Source: Robiginitomaculum sp.
Lineage (GTDB): Bacteria; Pseudomonadota; Alphaproteobacteria; Caulobacterales; Maricaulaceae
DNA: 64,000 nt
Assembly: GCA_030949705.1 (NCBI GenBank)
Contig: JAUZSF010000003.1
Span: 62,001-126,000, forward strand
Direction of reading: 5' to 3'
The stretch's first letter is position 1. Each line of letters begins with the position of its first letter. The position numbers and the translations under genes were made by a program. The notes beneath the pieces are model-generated. The model was given only the letters and a program-made list of their open reading frames with translations, ran no database searches and was not told the DNA's origin. Below, piece after piece: positions 39,495 through 48,093 of the stretch.

Positions 39495-39845
39495 ATGCGT
39501 CGTTTCATATTTGCAAGTCTGGTTTGTATGCTGGGAGTGATAGCAATGTCTGTGCGCGCAAATGCCGCACCTGTACACCTGAACATTGATCATAATGCCT
39601 TTCTCAGCGCCAAATACTCAACTGACCAAGAGCAAAAGGGAAAAATCGGGCTGCGCCTGCGGCGTGGAATAAATGGTCATGGCCATTTAAAACCGTTCAG
39701 AACGGTACGCCTGATTGCCTATGATAAAGACGGGCAGATGATTGCCGACACAGTCAAACGCCTAGGCAAACGCCAAACCTATGCCCATGTGGATGTACCC
39801 TCCGCCTTTTCAAAAGCCAGTGATATCAGCATAAGTCTGCATTAG
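39495..39845 (+). CDS. Small exported protein of unknown function
   Basis: 116 residues from the ATG at 39495. A signal peptide (MRRFIFASLVCMLGVIAMSV, cleavage near ANA-AP) is followed by an approximately 90-residue basic domain (HLNIDHNAFLSAKYS, GKIGLRLRRGINGHGHLK) that ends DISISLH. No family recognised. The upstream 200 bases up to the divergent PAS gene are AT-rich and probably hold promoters for both. The next gene is another exported unknown. Confidence 0.6.
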   Translation: MRRFIFASLVCMLGVIAMSVRANAAPVHLNIDHNAFLSAKYSTDQEQKGKIGLRLRRGINGHGHLKPFRTVRLIAYDKDGQMIADTVKRLGKRQTYAHVDVPSAFSKASDISISLH

Positions 39846-39977
39846 GGGCAGTGCCCAATTGGGCCAGGGCCAACCCCCAGGAATTGTATTTGTGGATAAA
39901 AAGATATGAATCTGTTTATTGCAATTTGTATCGCCCTTGCACCCTTTTATTGAGAGATTTGTATTAGCCTTTGCAAC

Positions 39978-40583
39978 ATGGGAATGGGCAAAGGAACATA
40001 TGCGAACGTCAGAAACGGGATGATGTCCCTCATTCTTGCCGGTGCTGTTCTCTGTCTGCCAGCCCTGGCTCAGGCCGGTGATTATGGCACTGAACCCTCA
40101 CAGGCAACATCATCGGCAACCCTGTCTGAACAGCGCAAGGCAGATACCGGCGGGCAGGAATGGAACGCTACAAAGTCGATCTTCATCGTTGATACCCATA
40201 TGGATCCAGTGGTCAAACCACCGGTCAGTGTGCTGATGCACTTTGTTAGTGCGGCCATGCATAAACGAGCAGCCAAAGGGCAACACTTGCGTATCAAGCA
40301 TTATATTCCGGGTGAAAATAAAAAGAGCTGGTACGCCCTGGCCGGGGCGGGCGGTCATGCGGTAGCACTCAATCCTGGGGCGCCCATAGAATCAGATGCT
40401 TTGCGCCTGCAAAGACGGGCAAAGATCGGTGTGGCCCAGGTGGGCGTGGCGCGGGATATTGGCGGCGGCCGTGTCATTTTGGGGTATTTACGCAGTCCAT
40501 CCGCACGTGACGCATTGCTCCCCTTTGCCCGATCGCAAAAGGGACAAGACCTGGCGGCGTTGACCCTGACCATTAAACACTGA
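39978..40583 (+). CDS. Exported protein of unknown function
   Basis: 201 residues with a signal peptide (SLILAGAVLCLPALAQAG, cleavage near residue 33), a low-complexity linker, and a C-terminal region with no clear family (ALNPGAPIESDALRLQRRAK, GGGRVILGYLRSP). A later in-frame ATG at 40020 or 40023 could be the true start, with the hydrophobic core closer to the N-terminus. It is flanked by another exported unknown and a MAPEG protein. No function can be assigned. Confidence 0.6.
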   Translation: MGMGKGTYANVRNGMMSLILAGAVLCLPALAQAGDYGTEPSQATSSATLSEQRKADTGGQEWNATKSIFIVDTHMDPVVKPPVSVLMHFVSAAMHKRAAKGQHLRIKHYIPGENKKSWYALAGAGGHAVALNPGAPIESDALRLQRRAKIGVAQVGVARDIGGGRVILGYLRSPSARDALLPFARSQKGQDLAALTLTIKH

Positions 40584-40667
40584 AAGGCTCCCCTTTTTCC
40601 CTTTTATTTTGGTCTTGCCGCCTTGATTCATCTCCTTATGATGCCATCAGGAAAAGGGGAGAACGAA

Positions 40668-41093
40668 ATGGGTGCTGTAAATTTGCTTACGCCGGTCATG
40701 GTATTGGCCGGTTGGACCATGATTATTCTGATCTGGCTGTATGCCACGCGTATTCCCGCGATGAGCAAGGCCAAGATTGATCCACAAGATGCGTTGAACA
40801 GCGATTTATCGTCTAAAATTCCGCTTTCGGTGCGCCAGATTGCCGATAATTATAATCACCTGCTGGAACAGCCGCCGCTCTTTTATGCGGTGGCCCTGGC
40901 CATTGCCGCCATGGGGCATGTGGATGCCTTGGCCGTAAACGCCGCCTGGGCCTATGTCGGTTTGCGCGTTCTGCACTCACTGGTGCAATGCACTTATCAC
41001 AAGGTGATGCACCGCTGGACGCTCTTCATGCTTTCCTCCATTGCGCTGGGCGTCATGGTGGTCAATGAGTTGCTCAAGCTGTTTGGCGGATAA
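40668..41093 (+). CDS. MAPEG-family membrane protein
   Basis: 141 residues, four transmembrane helices. The pattern matches the membrane-associated eicosanoid/glutathione (MAPEG) family: IADNYNHLLEQPPLFYAVAL contains the conserved N-x-x-E-x-P segment, followed by AWAYVGLRVLHSLVQCTYHK, whose Arg-His-x-x-x-Q is typical. Bacterial members are often glutathione-dependent or of unknown activity. The start at 40668 is supported by AGGGGAGAA just upstream. Confidence 0.88.
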   Translation: MGAVNLLTPVMVLAGWTMIILIWLYATRIPAMSKAKIDPQDALNSDLSSKIPLSVRQIADNYNHLLEQPPLFYAVALAIAAMGHVDALAVNAAWAYVGLRVLHSLVQCTYHKVMHRWTLFMLSSIALGVMVVNELLKLFGG

Positions 41094-41102
41094 TTCAAAC
41101 AA

Positions 41103-41128
41103 CAAATGTCATGCGTGCTTGACATTTG
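41103..41128. promoter_or_regulatory. Inverted repeat overlapping a probable -35 box
   Basis: CAAATGTCA and TGACATTTG form a perfect 9-base inverted repeat with an 8-base centre. The right arm contains TTGACA (41119-41124), a consensus -35 sequence, with a weak -10 candidate about 17 bases downstream. A third half-site, ATGTCATG, starts at 41137. A protein bound here would block the promoter of the small gene at 41181. Confidence 0.6.
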
Positions 41129-41180
41129 CGCATAAGATGTCATGTTAGCTTTCCATGTTGACTAGGAAGGATGACATTTT

Positions 41181-41351
41181 ATGCGCAATGCCCTAAAAGC
41201 AATTTGTATCAAAAAACCTTTTACCCCCTGGCTGCCTATTTTTGTGGGGATCGGTACCGCGGTGGGTGCTGGCCCTGATGTGCCCATGGGCGTCGGGGTT
41301 GGTGTAGGCGTCGTATTGGGAGTTTTGTTTAGTCTTTGGCGTATGCGCTAA
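41181..41351 (+). CDS. Small glycine-rich membrane protein
   Basis: 56 residues, a short gene in clear frame from ATG to TAA. It has a basic N-terminus (MRNALKAICIKKPF) and two hydrophobic stretches joined by a Gly/Val repeat (GVGVGVGVVLGVLFSLW), which could form a tight helix hairpin. The AGGAAGGATG motif upstream provides a strong ribosome-binding site. The upstream palindrome overlapping TTGACA suggests specific regulation. Function unknown; a membrane-associated regulator or toxin-like peptide are possibilities I cannot separate. Confidence 0.65.
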   Translation: MRNALKAICIKKPFTPWLPIFVGIGTAVGAGPDVPMGVGVGVGVVLGVLFSLWRMR

Positions 41352-41433
41352 GGTAAAGTGTGTAAAACGGCCCCGGATAAAATCTTATCTGTTAATAAAA
41401 ATATACTGCCCCTTGTGGTTAACGTCGCTTTAA

Positions 41434-41449
41434 GCCCAATATGTTGGGG
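41434..41449. promoter_or_regulatory. NrdR-box-like site upstream of nrdB
   Basis: GCCCAATATGTTGGGG contains CAATATGTTG, matching the NrdR consensus core (CWATATATWG) at 9 of 10 positions within a CCCAA/TTGGG palindrome. It is 38 bases before the nrdB start. A weaker second candidate lies at 41399-41408, but the 38-base spacing is not ideal for a tandem pair. Confidence 0.55.
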
Positions 41450-41487
41450 TTGGTCGTGCAAATGTGAATCACAGGGGCTTTTTTAAA

Positions 41488-42510
41488 ATGCACAAAACTT
41501 CTTCTACGCCTGGTCTGTTGACGCCGTCCTTTGCTTATAAGCCGTTTCGTTATCCGTGGGCTTATGATTTCTGGAAGAAGCAGCAACAGGTGCATTGGAT
41601 GCCCGAGGAAGTGCCCCTGGGCGAGGATTGCAGCGATTGGGCAACCCGGCTGTCTGATGGCGAACGCAATCTGCTCACACAGATTTTCCGATTTTTCACC
41701 CAGGGCGATATTGAGGTGAATGACAATTATATGGAGCATTACGCCCGTATTTTTAAACCCACCGAAGTGAAAATGATGCTGTCGGCGTTTTCCAATATGG
41801 AAACGGTGCACATTGCCGCCTATGCCTTGTTGCTGGAAACCATCGGCATGCCCGACAGTGAATTTTCCGCCTTCATGGAATATGAAAGCATGGCGGCCAA
41901 ACACAATTACATGCAGCAATTTGGCACCGACACCAATGAAGACATAGCCCGGTCTCTGGCCATGTTTGGCGGCTTTACCGAGGGGTTACAGCTTTTTGCC
42001 TCCTTTGCCATGCTGATGAATTTTCCCCGCTTTTCCAAAATGAAAGGCATGGGACAGATTGTTTCCTGGTCGGTACGCGACGAAAGCCTGCACTGTGAGG
42101 GCATGATCAAGATGTTCCACGAGTTTTCCCGCGAAACTGGCTGCGTTACCAAATCGGTGGGCGATGATATTGTCGATTGCTGCAAAACTGTGGTTGGTCT
42201 GGAAGACAAATTTATCGATCTGGCCTTTGAAATGGGCGAGGTCGAAGGCATGAATGCCGCCGATATTAAAGGTTATATCCGCTATATTGCTGATTGGCGT
42301 CTGGGCCAGCTGGGCCTGCCGACGGTCTATGGCGTCAGCAAGCACCCCTTGCCATGGCTGAGCGAAATTCTGAACGGGGTGGAGCATGCCAACTTTTTCG
42401 AAGCCCGCGCCACGGAATATTCCAAAGGTGCCACGCAGGGCGAATGGCATGGAGACGAAGGGGTCTGGTCAATGTTTGATCGGCGTCAGGCGGACGCCAG
42501 CGCGCATTAG
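41488..42510 (+). CDS. nrdB: Ribonucleoside-diphosphate reductase class I beta subunit
   Basis: 340 residues from the ATG at 41488; an upstream in-frame GTG (41464) is less likely. The di-iron ligands and radical tyrosine are in place: Asp74, Glu105 and His108 in NMETVHIAAYALLLE with the tyrosine at 112, then Glu in FTEGLQLF and Glu/His in RDESLHCEGM. It generates the tyrosyl radical that NrdA uses to reduce ribonucleotides. nrdA is not in this window. The NrdR-like box upstream suggests nucleotide-level repression. Confidence 0.95.
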   Translation: MHKTSSTPGLLTPSFAYKPFRYPWAYDFWKKQQQVHWMPEEVPLGEDCSDWATRLSDGERNLLTQIFRFFTQGDIEVNDNYMEHYARIFKPTEVKMMLSAFSNMETVHIAAYALLLETIGMPDSEFSAFMEYESMAAKHNYMQQFGTDTNEDIARSLAMFGGFTEGLQLFASFAMLMNFPRFSKMKGMGQIVSWSVRDESLHCEGMIKMFHEFSRETGCVTKSVGDDIVDCCKTVVGLEDKFIDLAFEMGEVEGMNAADIKGYIRYIADWRLGQLGLPTVYGVSKHPLPWLSEILNGVEHANFFEARATEYSKGATQGEWHGDEGVWSMFDRRQADASAH

Positions 42511-42552
42511 AGAGCAAGCTCTGCATCTGGATGCTATCCATGGGCCCTGACC

Positions 42553-44151
42553 CTAAGCCACCTTGGTTTTGGCTCTTTGCAACAGCCCGCTTAGTTCTTT
42601 GAACAGCTCACCCTGATTATCCGCCATGGCATTTCTGGCGCTATTGGTTCGCAATAACCGCATGGCCCGCAAATTGGCTTCTTCGGAGCATCGCCCCATG
42701 GTAATCAGCCCCTGATCGGGCAGTTTCAGCAAAAAGATAGCCTTTTGGATAGGCGTGGTATCCCGGCTTTCAATCTGTTCAAAGGCTTTGTTATATTTCA
42801 TGGCATTATAGCAAAGGCGATCCAAAGAGGCGCTCAGCTCTGCCTTGTCTTCTGCGCTGAAACCACCGGCCAGCACCCATTTTTGTGCACGGGCGCAAAC
42901 GGAAAGGCGCTCAAACACTTTGGCACCGCCATTGCTGAGCCAGCGGTCGGTTTTATGGGCCCCGATAATGGCCCGTAAAAAGGTGGCCAGTTTTTGCTTG
43001 TTCTGTTCGCCAACCATGCTTTGTTCAAAATCAATCAGGGTGAGGATTTCCTCGCCCGGATTTTTAGCAGAGATCAGCATCTGTTCCACCGAGCTGGCCT
43101 CCAGCAGGCGTGAAGAACGGATAATAAAGGCTTCGCTCAGTTGGTCTGGCGGGGCCAGCGCCGGGGGCAGTCTGACCAGGCGATTGGCCAACGAGCGATA
43201 CAACATAACCTCGTCTTCAAAACGATCCGGATAAAGTCGACGCGGGCCGCGCAGCTCCTGAAACACCCGGGCGACCAGCGCACTTTGGGTTTCCGGCAGT
43301 TTTTCCGAACTGATGGCAATGGCCAACAGGCGGGCGCTGTCACTGGCATTTTCGGGGGTTTTGCCGCACAAAATATCGGTGATCCGGTCCAGGCGATCGC
43401 CCAGTTCTTCCCCATCTACGCATTTGTCCAGCGCGTGGGGCAGGGCGGTAATCTCGGCCAAAAATGCATCCAGTACCGAAATCCCCACATTCTCCTCGTC
43501 GGGTTCGACTAGGGCATCACTGACACAGCCTGCCAGAAACGAGATCTTGTCAGGCCAGCTTTTGACGTCCGATAGGCGCGAGGCGATGGCCGAGCTAAGG
43601 GCAAAGCCGGGGGCTTTAAAATTCTTGACGGCCGCCAGTGTGGCCGCAAAACCACGTTGATTAAATTCCATGGTGCGCTTTTGCGCCTTGGCATGGCGCA
43701 GTTGATCCGTGGCAGCATCGGCCAGCTCGGTCAGGCGGCGAACAATGTGCTGGACCGAACATTCCATTGCCCCGGCCTGGGCAATGGCCACTTTTTGAAT
43801 GGCGTGCTGGCGATCATGCCCGGCTGCGGCCAGTTTCTCCGCCAGATCAGAACGGTGCAATAATTCCAGCGTGCACACCCCGTTTTGGCGCAACCAGGGG
43901 GCCAGGGCCCGGCCTAAAGTGCGCCGGGTATGAATGGCATAAAGGTCGTCTGGTGAGTTGCAAGTGGGCTCCATCTTGTTGTCGGCGCGAATTTTACGGG
44001 TGTGCCGCTCTTTGCCTTCTTCAAAAATGGTAACGCTCAAAAACGTATTCTGATTTTCATCATATGATTCTTTGGTAACCCGCACAGAGCCTTTTGGCAG
44101 GCCTGCCAATTGTGTTTTGGCAATTTTCAGCGCTTCTTCGCGCGACTGCAA
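42553..44151 (-). CDS. Large cytosolic protein of unknown function
   Basis: 532 residues with no signal peptide or transmembrane segment, predicted to be largely helical. The N-terminal ~90 residues hold short strands (SVRVTKESYDENQNTFLSVT) and the motif EPTCNSPDDLYAIHTRRTLG. The remainder is helix-rich with several Leu/Ala repeats and a C-terminal LQRAKTKVA. A middle stretch (LIDFEQSMVGEQNKQKLATF) is reminiscent of helical regulatory proteins, but I recognise no family. It is transcribed away from chvI and convergent with nrdB, so no operon context helps. Confidence 0.7.
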   Translation of the reverse strand: MQSREEALKIAKTQLAGLPKGSVRVTKESYDENQNTFLSVTIFEEGKERHTRKIRADNKMEPTCNSPDDLYAIHTRRTLGRALAPWLRQNGVCTLELLHRSDLAEKLAAAGHDRQHAIQKVAIAQAGAMECSVQHIVRRLTELADAATDQLRHAKAQKRTMEFNQRGFAATLAAVKNFKAPGFALSSAIASRLSDVKSWPDKISFLAGCVSDALVEPDEENVGISVLDAFLAEITALPHALDKCVDGEELGDRLDRITDILCGKTPENASDSARLLAIAISSEKLPETQSALVARVFQELRGPRRLYPDRFEDEVMLYRSLANRLVRLPPALAPPDQLSEAFIIRSSRLLEASSVEQMLISAKNPGEEILTLIDFEQSMVGEQNKQKLATFLRAIIGAHKTDRWLSNGGAKVFERLSVCARAQKWVLAGGFSAEDKAELSASLDRLCYNAMKYNKAFEQIESRDTTPIQKAIFLLKLPDQGLITMGRCSEEANLRAMRLLRTNSARNAMADNQGELFKELSGLLQRAKTKVA

Positions 44152-44366
44152 AGCCTGATCAAGATGCCATCCTGATTTGCGGTTTTTTTAACAAAAACCT
44201 CAAAATGTATTTCTACACTCATAAAACGTCCCCGTATTTTGGAAGACACATTAACCTTAACCCTTTAAAGTCTGGTGAAGGCCGTAATCTTGCCCCGATT
44301 TAGTACCGCTTTGCGTCTAGAACCGAGATGCCCTAAATAGAGTATTCCATATTCAAGAGGTTTCGC

Positions 44367-45065
44367 ATGACCACGATCGCCCTTGTCGATGATGACGAGA
44401 ATATCCTGACTTCGGTTTCCATGTTTCTGGAAGGTGAAGGCTATCAGGTCCATACCTATCACGATGGTACGGCGGCGCTTGCCGGGCTTGCCGAACGGCC
44501 GCCGGATCTGGCCATTCTGGATGTAAAAATGCCCCGTATGGATGGCATGGAGCTGTTGCGTCGTTTGCGTCAGACCTCGAACATTCCGGTGATTTTCCTT
44601 ACCTCCAAGGATGATGAAATTGACGAGGCCCTGGGGCTGAACCTGGGGGCGGATGACTATGTCACCAAGCCTTTCTCGCAACGGCTGCTGGCCAGCCGGA
44701 TCAAGGCCATATTGCGCCGCGCCAAAGGCGAAATGGGTAGCGAAAGTACCGAAGAGGGGGACCAGAAAGTGGTGGTCCGCGGCCAGCTAACGCTGGATCC
44801 CAATCGCCATGCCTGCCTCTGGGACGGCAAGCCGGTGCGTTTGACGGTAACCGAATTTCTGATCCTGCAAGCGTTGGCCCAGCGCCCGGGCTATGTCAAA
44901 AGTCGGGACCAGCTGATGGACGCGGCCTATGACGATCAGATCTATGTGGATGATCGCACCATTGATTCGCACATCAAGCGCCTGCGCAAGAAATTTCGCG
45001 TTGTGGACAAGGATTTTGATGCAATCGAGACCCTTTATGGTGTCGGATATCGCTATACCGCATAA
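44367..45065 (+). CDS. chvI: Two-component response regulator ChvI
   Basis: 232 residues: receiver domain with phospho-acceptor Asp52 ([15 protein letters not shown]), acidic pocket VDDDEN, switch residues FLTSKDD and VTKPFS, then an OmpR-type winged helix ([36 protein letters not shown]). It overlaps chvG by one base. With chvG and PTS genes next door, this is the ChvGI system controlling envelope, acid and exopolysaccharide responses in alphaproteobacteria. Confidence 0.93.
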   Translation: MTTIALVDDDENILTSVSMFLEGEGYQVHTYHDGTAALAGLAERPPDLAILDVKMPRMDGMELLRRLRQTSNIPVIFLTSKDDEIDEALGLNLGADDYVTKPFSQRLLASRIKAILRRAKGEMGSESTEEGDQKVVVRGQLTLDPNRHACLWDGKPVRLTVTEFLILQALAQRPGYVKSRDQLMDAAYDDQIYVDDRTIDSHIKRLRKKFRVVDKDFDAIETLYGVGYRYTA

Positions 45066-46703
45066 TGGCGGCCTCTGATCCACAACGGCGAAATCCCCGG
45101 GCCTGGTCCCGCCTGTCTGCACAGATTTTACTCGCTAATCTGGCGGGGTTGTTTGTGCTGCTCGCCGGGGTGCTGGTGCTGGACCAGATGCGCGAAGGCC
45201 TGATCGAGGCACGTATTGCCAATTTGCGTTCACAGGCCGAACTCATTGCCGGCGTACTGGAAGAGGCCGCCACCTATGGCGAACCAAAACCGATGCTGGA
45301 TGTGCCCCGGGCCAGCTCGGTCATGAGCAGCCTGTATCTGGCGGACGAAGCGGCCCGTGTTCGTTTGTTTGATGCCAAGGGCGCACTGATTGCCGATAGT
45401 GCCATTTTGCTGGACAAGGTGCGGGTGGATCCGCTGGATCCGGTGCCTGAACCTCATGGCTTTATAGAACAGATGCAGGCAGGGGTTTGGGAATTTGTGA
45501 AAAAAGTGCGCGACCTGCCCCCCTTCAAGCGCCATATCAGTAAATACACCCGCACCATACAGGAAGAGGTCAGCCTGGCTCTGTTGGGCGAAGCGGTGGC
45601 CGGAGAGCGCATTGGCGAAAATGGTGAACGGTTGGTCTCGGTATCGGTGCCGGTACAGCGGGTGGTGGCGGTGTTGGGGGTGGTGACGGTAGAATCCGGC
45701 GATGTGGATGCCATTATCGCTGCCGAGCGACGGGCGTTGGTACCATTCATTCTGGTGGCCGTGCTGGTGACTTTATTGTCCTCGACGCTGCTCACCATTT
45801 TTATTGCCCGGCCGATCCGTAAACTGGCCCGCACCGCCGAACATATCCGCCGGGGGGGGACAGCACCGCACCATGCCGGACCTGTCTAACCGCCGTGATG
45901 AAATTGGCGATCTGTCCCGGGCCTTCGAGGCTATGACCGCCGCGCTTTATGATCGCCTGGGGGCCATTGAAAGTTTTGCCGCTGATGTCGCTCATGAGAT
46001 CAAGAATCCCCTGACCTCTATCCAGAGTGTGGTTGAAACCCTGCCTGGGATCGAGGATTCGGAGCGTCGGGCGCGGCTGCTGAAAATACTGCAAAACGAT
46101 GTACAGCGATTAAACCGGCTGATCACGGATATTTCGGCCTATTCGCGCCTCGATGTCGATCTGGCTCGCACCCGGGCCGAACCGATTGATCTGCCCCGCC
46201 TGCTCACCGATATTGTGGCCGGTTATGGCAACAGCCGGGCAAAATCCAACATACCAGTGACGCTGGATATTGCCATGCAAACCCCCAATATTATTTATGG
46301 ATCCGAAGATGCGCTGGCCCGGGTTTTTCAAAACCTGATCGACAATGCCCGTACCTTCAGCCCCCAAGGTGCCAAGGTGCGTGTGCGGGTGGAACCGGGG
46401 CAGCTGGACGGTTCGGGCAAGTCTGAAATTGTGCGCATCATTGTTGAGGATGAGGGACCGGGCATCCCCGAACAAAGCCTGGAGAATATTTTCACGCGGT
46501 TCTATACGGACCGCCCGGAAGGCGAAAATTTTGGCTCTCATTCTGGCCTGGGGCTGGCCATAGCCAGACAGATCTGTACGGCACACAAGGGGCGCATCTG
46601 GGCCGAAAACAAAACCAAGCTCAGTGAAGATAGTCCCGAAGCCGGCACGGTGGTTACCGGGGCGCGTTTTGTGGTTGAACTTCCCACAGACATGAGATCA
46701 TAA
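45065..46703 (+). CDS. chvG: Sensor histidine kinase ChvG, one frameshift
   Basis: Membrane sensor kinase: TM1 near residues 20-43, a periplasmic sensing region, TM2 (LVPFILVAVLVTLLSSTLLT), HAMP, then the phospho-acceptor His in SFAADVAHEIKNPLTSI and an ATPase domain with NLIDNARTFSP, EDEGPGIPEQSL and GLGLAIARQIC. The frame breaks at an 8-G run (45852-45859); dropping one G joins EHIRRGG to QHRTMPDLSNRRDEIG and gives 545 residues, normal for ChvG. It pairs with ChvI. Confidence 0.93.
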
Positions 46704-46783
46704 ACCCTCTATGCACGGCCTGTTACATGGGTTTAGATGCAGGTGATTTCACAAGTGATGTCGCAGGCATTGGGGGAGCCTTC

Positions 46784-47188
46784 ATGATCGGATTGGTTGT
46801 CGTTACCCATGGGCAATTGGCGCGCGAATTTGTTGCGGCTATGGAACATGTTGTTGGTACACAAGAAAACACCTGCAGCATTTGCATTGGTGCCGATGAC
46901 GATATGGACCAGCGCCGTAATGATATTCGCGAGGCCGTACGGGCCACCGATCAGGGCGAAGGTGTGCTGATCCTGACCGATATGTTTGGGGGTACCCCAT
47001 CCAATCTGGCCTTGTCCCTGCTGGAAAAAGACAAGGTCGAAGTGCTGGCCGGGGTTAATCTGCCCATGCTGATTAAAATTGCCGAGGCGCGCGGACAGAC
47101 CTCGCTGTCCGAACTGGCGGCCCAGGGGCTGGATGCCGGGTCGCGCTATATCGCACTGGGCTCAGCCATAACGAATGCGTCTTCATGA
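46784..47188 (+). CDS. PTS EIIA component, mannose family (regulatory)
   Basis: 134 residues from the ATG at 46784, with GGGGGAG just upstream. The phospho-acceptor is His9 in MIGLVVVTHGQLAREF; the family motif ILTDMFGGTPSNLALSL follows. It is a single-domain EIIA(Man) of the nitrogen/regulatory type that accepts phosphate from HPr, downstream of chvG and overlapping ptsH by 4 bases. No sugar-specific EIIB/C partner is nearby, so its role is probably signalling. The hprK gene that usually lies between chvG and this gene is missing. Confidence 0.9.
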   Translation: MIGLVVVTHGQLAREFVAAMEHVVGTQENTCSICIGADDDMDQRRNDIREAVRATDQGEGVLILTDMFGGTPSNLALSLLEKDKVEVLAGVNLPMLIKIAEARGQTSLSELAAQGLDAGSRYIALGSAITNASS

Positions 47189-47473
47189 GCGCGGATGAGA
47201 ACACCATTAGCGCCGAAGTAATTATTCCCAATGCCCGGGGCCTTCATGCGCGGGCATCGGCACGCTTTGTCACCTGCGCCAGCGGATTTGATGCCCATAT
47301 CGAGGCCGGGGCCGGTGGGCGTACTGTATCGGCGGATTCTGATTATGGAGCTTTTAATGCTCGCCGCCGCCAAGGGCACGCCATTGACCATATCGGCAAA
47401 GGGGCCCCAGGCCGCCGAGGCGGTTGCCGCCCTTTGCGCCCTCGTCGAAGATGGCTTTGGTGAAAACGGCTAA
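47185..47473 (+). CDS. ptsH: Phosphocarrier protein HPr, one frameshift
   Basis: 95 residues after correction. The active histidine (His21) is in PNARGLHARASARFV. The frame breaks after TVSADS at about 47341, where a G appears to be extra; without it VSADSIMELLMLAAAKGTPL follows, the HPr signature including the HprK target serine (Ser52). This shift is not in a homopolymer. The gene transfers phosphate between EI and EIIA and overlaps the convergent thiE stop by 4 bases. Confidence 0.9.
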
Positions 47474-48093
47474 GACAAAACGGCACTGACAACGGCCAGA
47501 CCCGCCGCATAACTTTGTAAATATTGGGCATTTTTGGTATGAGTACCGCCCAGTGCATAAACCGGCCCGGGGGCAGTTTTGGCAATGCGGGCAAAGGTAT
47601 CCAGCCCAAGGGCGGCATTGGCCTCTTTGCATCTGGTATCAAAAACCGGGGATAATAGTACTGCATCGACCCCGGCGGCAAAGGCCGCGTGGGCGGCTGC
47701 CTCTGAATGCGCGGCGGCGGTGAAGACCCGGTCCGGCATGGCGCCGCGCCAATCGGCAATGGCACTGTGCATGGTTTGCGGAAAATGCACGCCGGTATCC
47801 GGGCCGGGGGGCACGCCGCTGTCACAGGAGACCAGAAACGTAAGGCCGCGGTCCTTACATATGGCACTGGCTTTGGCGCTGATCCGGCGGGCATTGGGAT
47901 CACCAAAATGGCGATAAATCAGGGCGCAAGGTGCCGGCAAATGACTAGCCAGCGCGATGGGGTCGGGCAGGCGCTCAGGATCGGTAAGCACGATCAAAGG
48001 CGGCAAGCCCGGCGCGCTATGCGGGGCCGCTTTGGCGATTTTTGCCGCCTCTCTTGCGAGCGCGGCCGCGCCGGTATAGGGGGTGGTGGTCAT
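47470..48093 (-). CDS. thiE: Thiamine phosphate synthase-like protein
   Basis: 207 residues from the ATG at 48093; the longer frame to 48312 is the antisense of yggS. It has a TIM-barrel pattern with strands LIVLTDPERLPDP, CALIYRHFGD, TFLVSCDSGVPP, the HFPQTMHSAIADWR segment, and VDAVLLSPVFDTRCKEANA then ALGGTHTKNAQYL, a pattern shared by ThiE/TenI proteins. Some pyrophosphate-site residues look atypical, so it may be a TenI-like relative. Its start codon overlaps that of divergent yggS. Confidence 0.75.
   Translation of the reverse strand: MTTTPYTGAAALAREAAKIAKAAPHSAPGLPPLIVLTDPERLPDPIALASHLPAPCALIYRHFGDPNARRISAKASAICKDRGLTFLVSCDSGVPPGPDTGVHFPQTMHSAIADWRGAMPDRVFTAAAHSEAAAHAAFAAGVDAVLLSPVFDTRCKEANAALGLDTFARIAKTAPGPVYALGGTHTKNAQYLQSYAAGLAVVSAVLS

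Noticed and set aside
41399..41446. Tandem pair of NrdR boxes
   Set aside because: The upstream candidate matches only 8 of 10 and the 38-base spacing is not the usual three or four helical turns; only the downstream box is kept.
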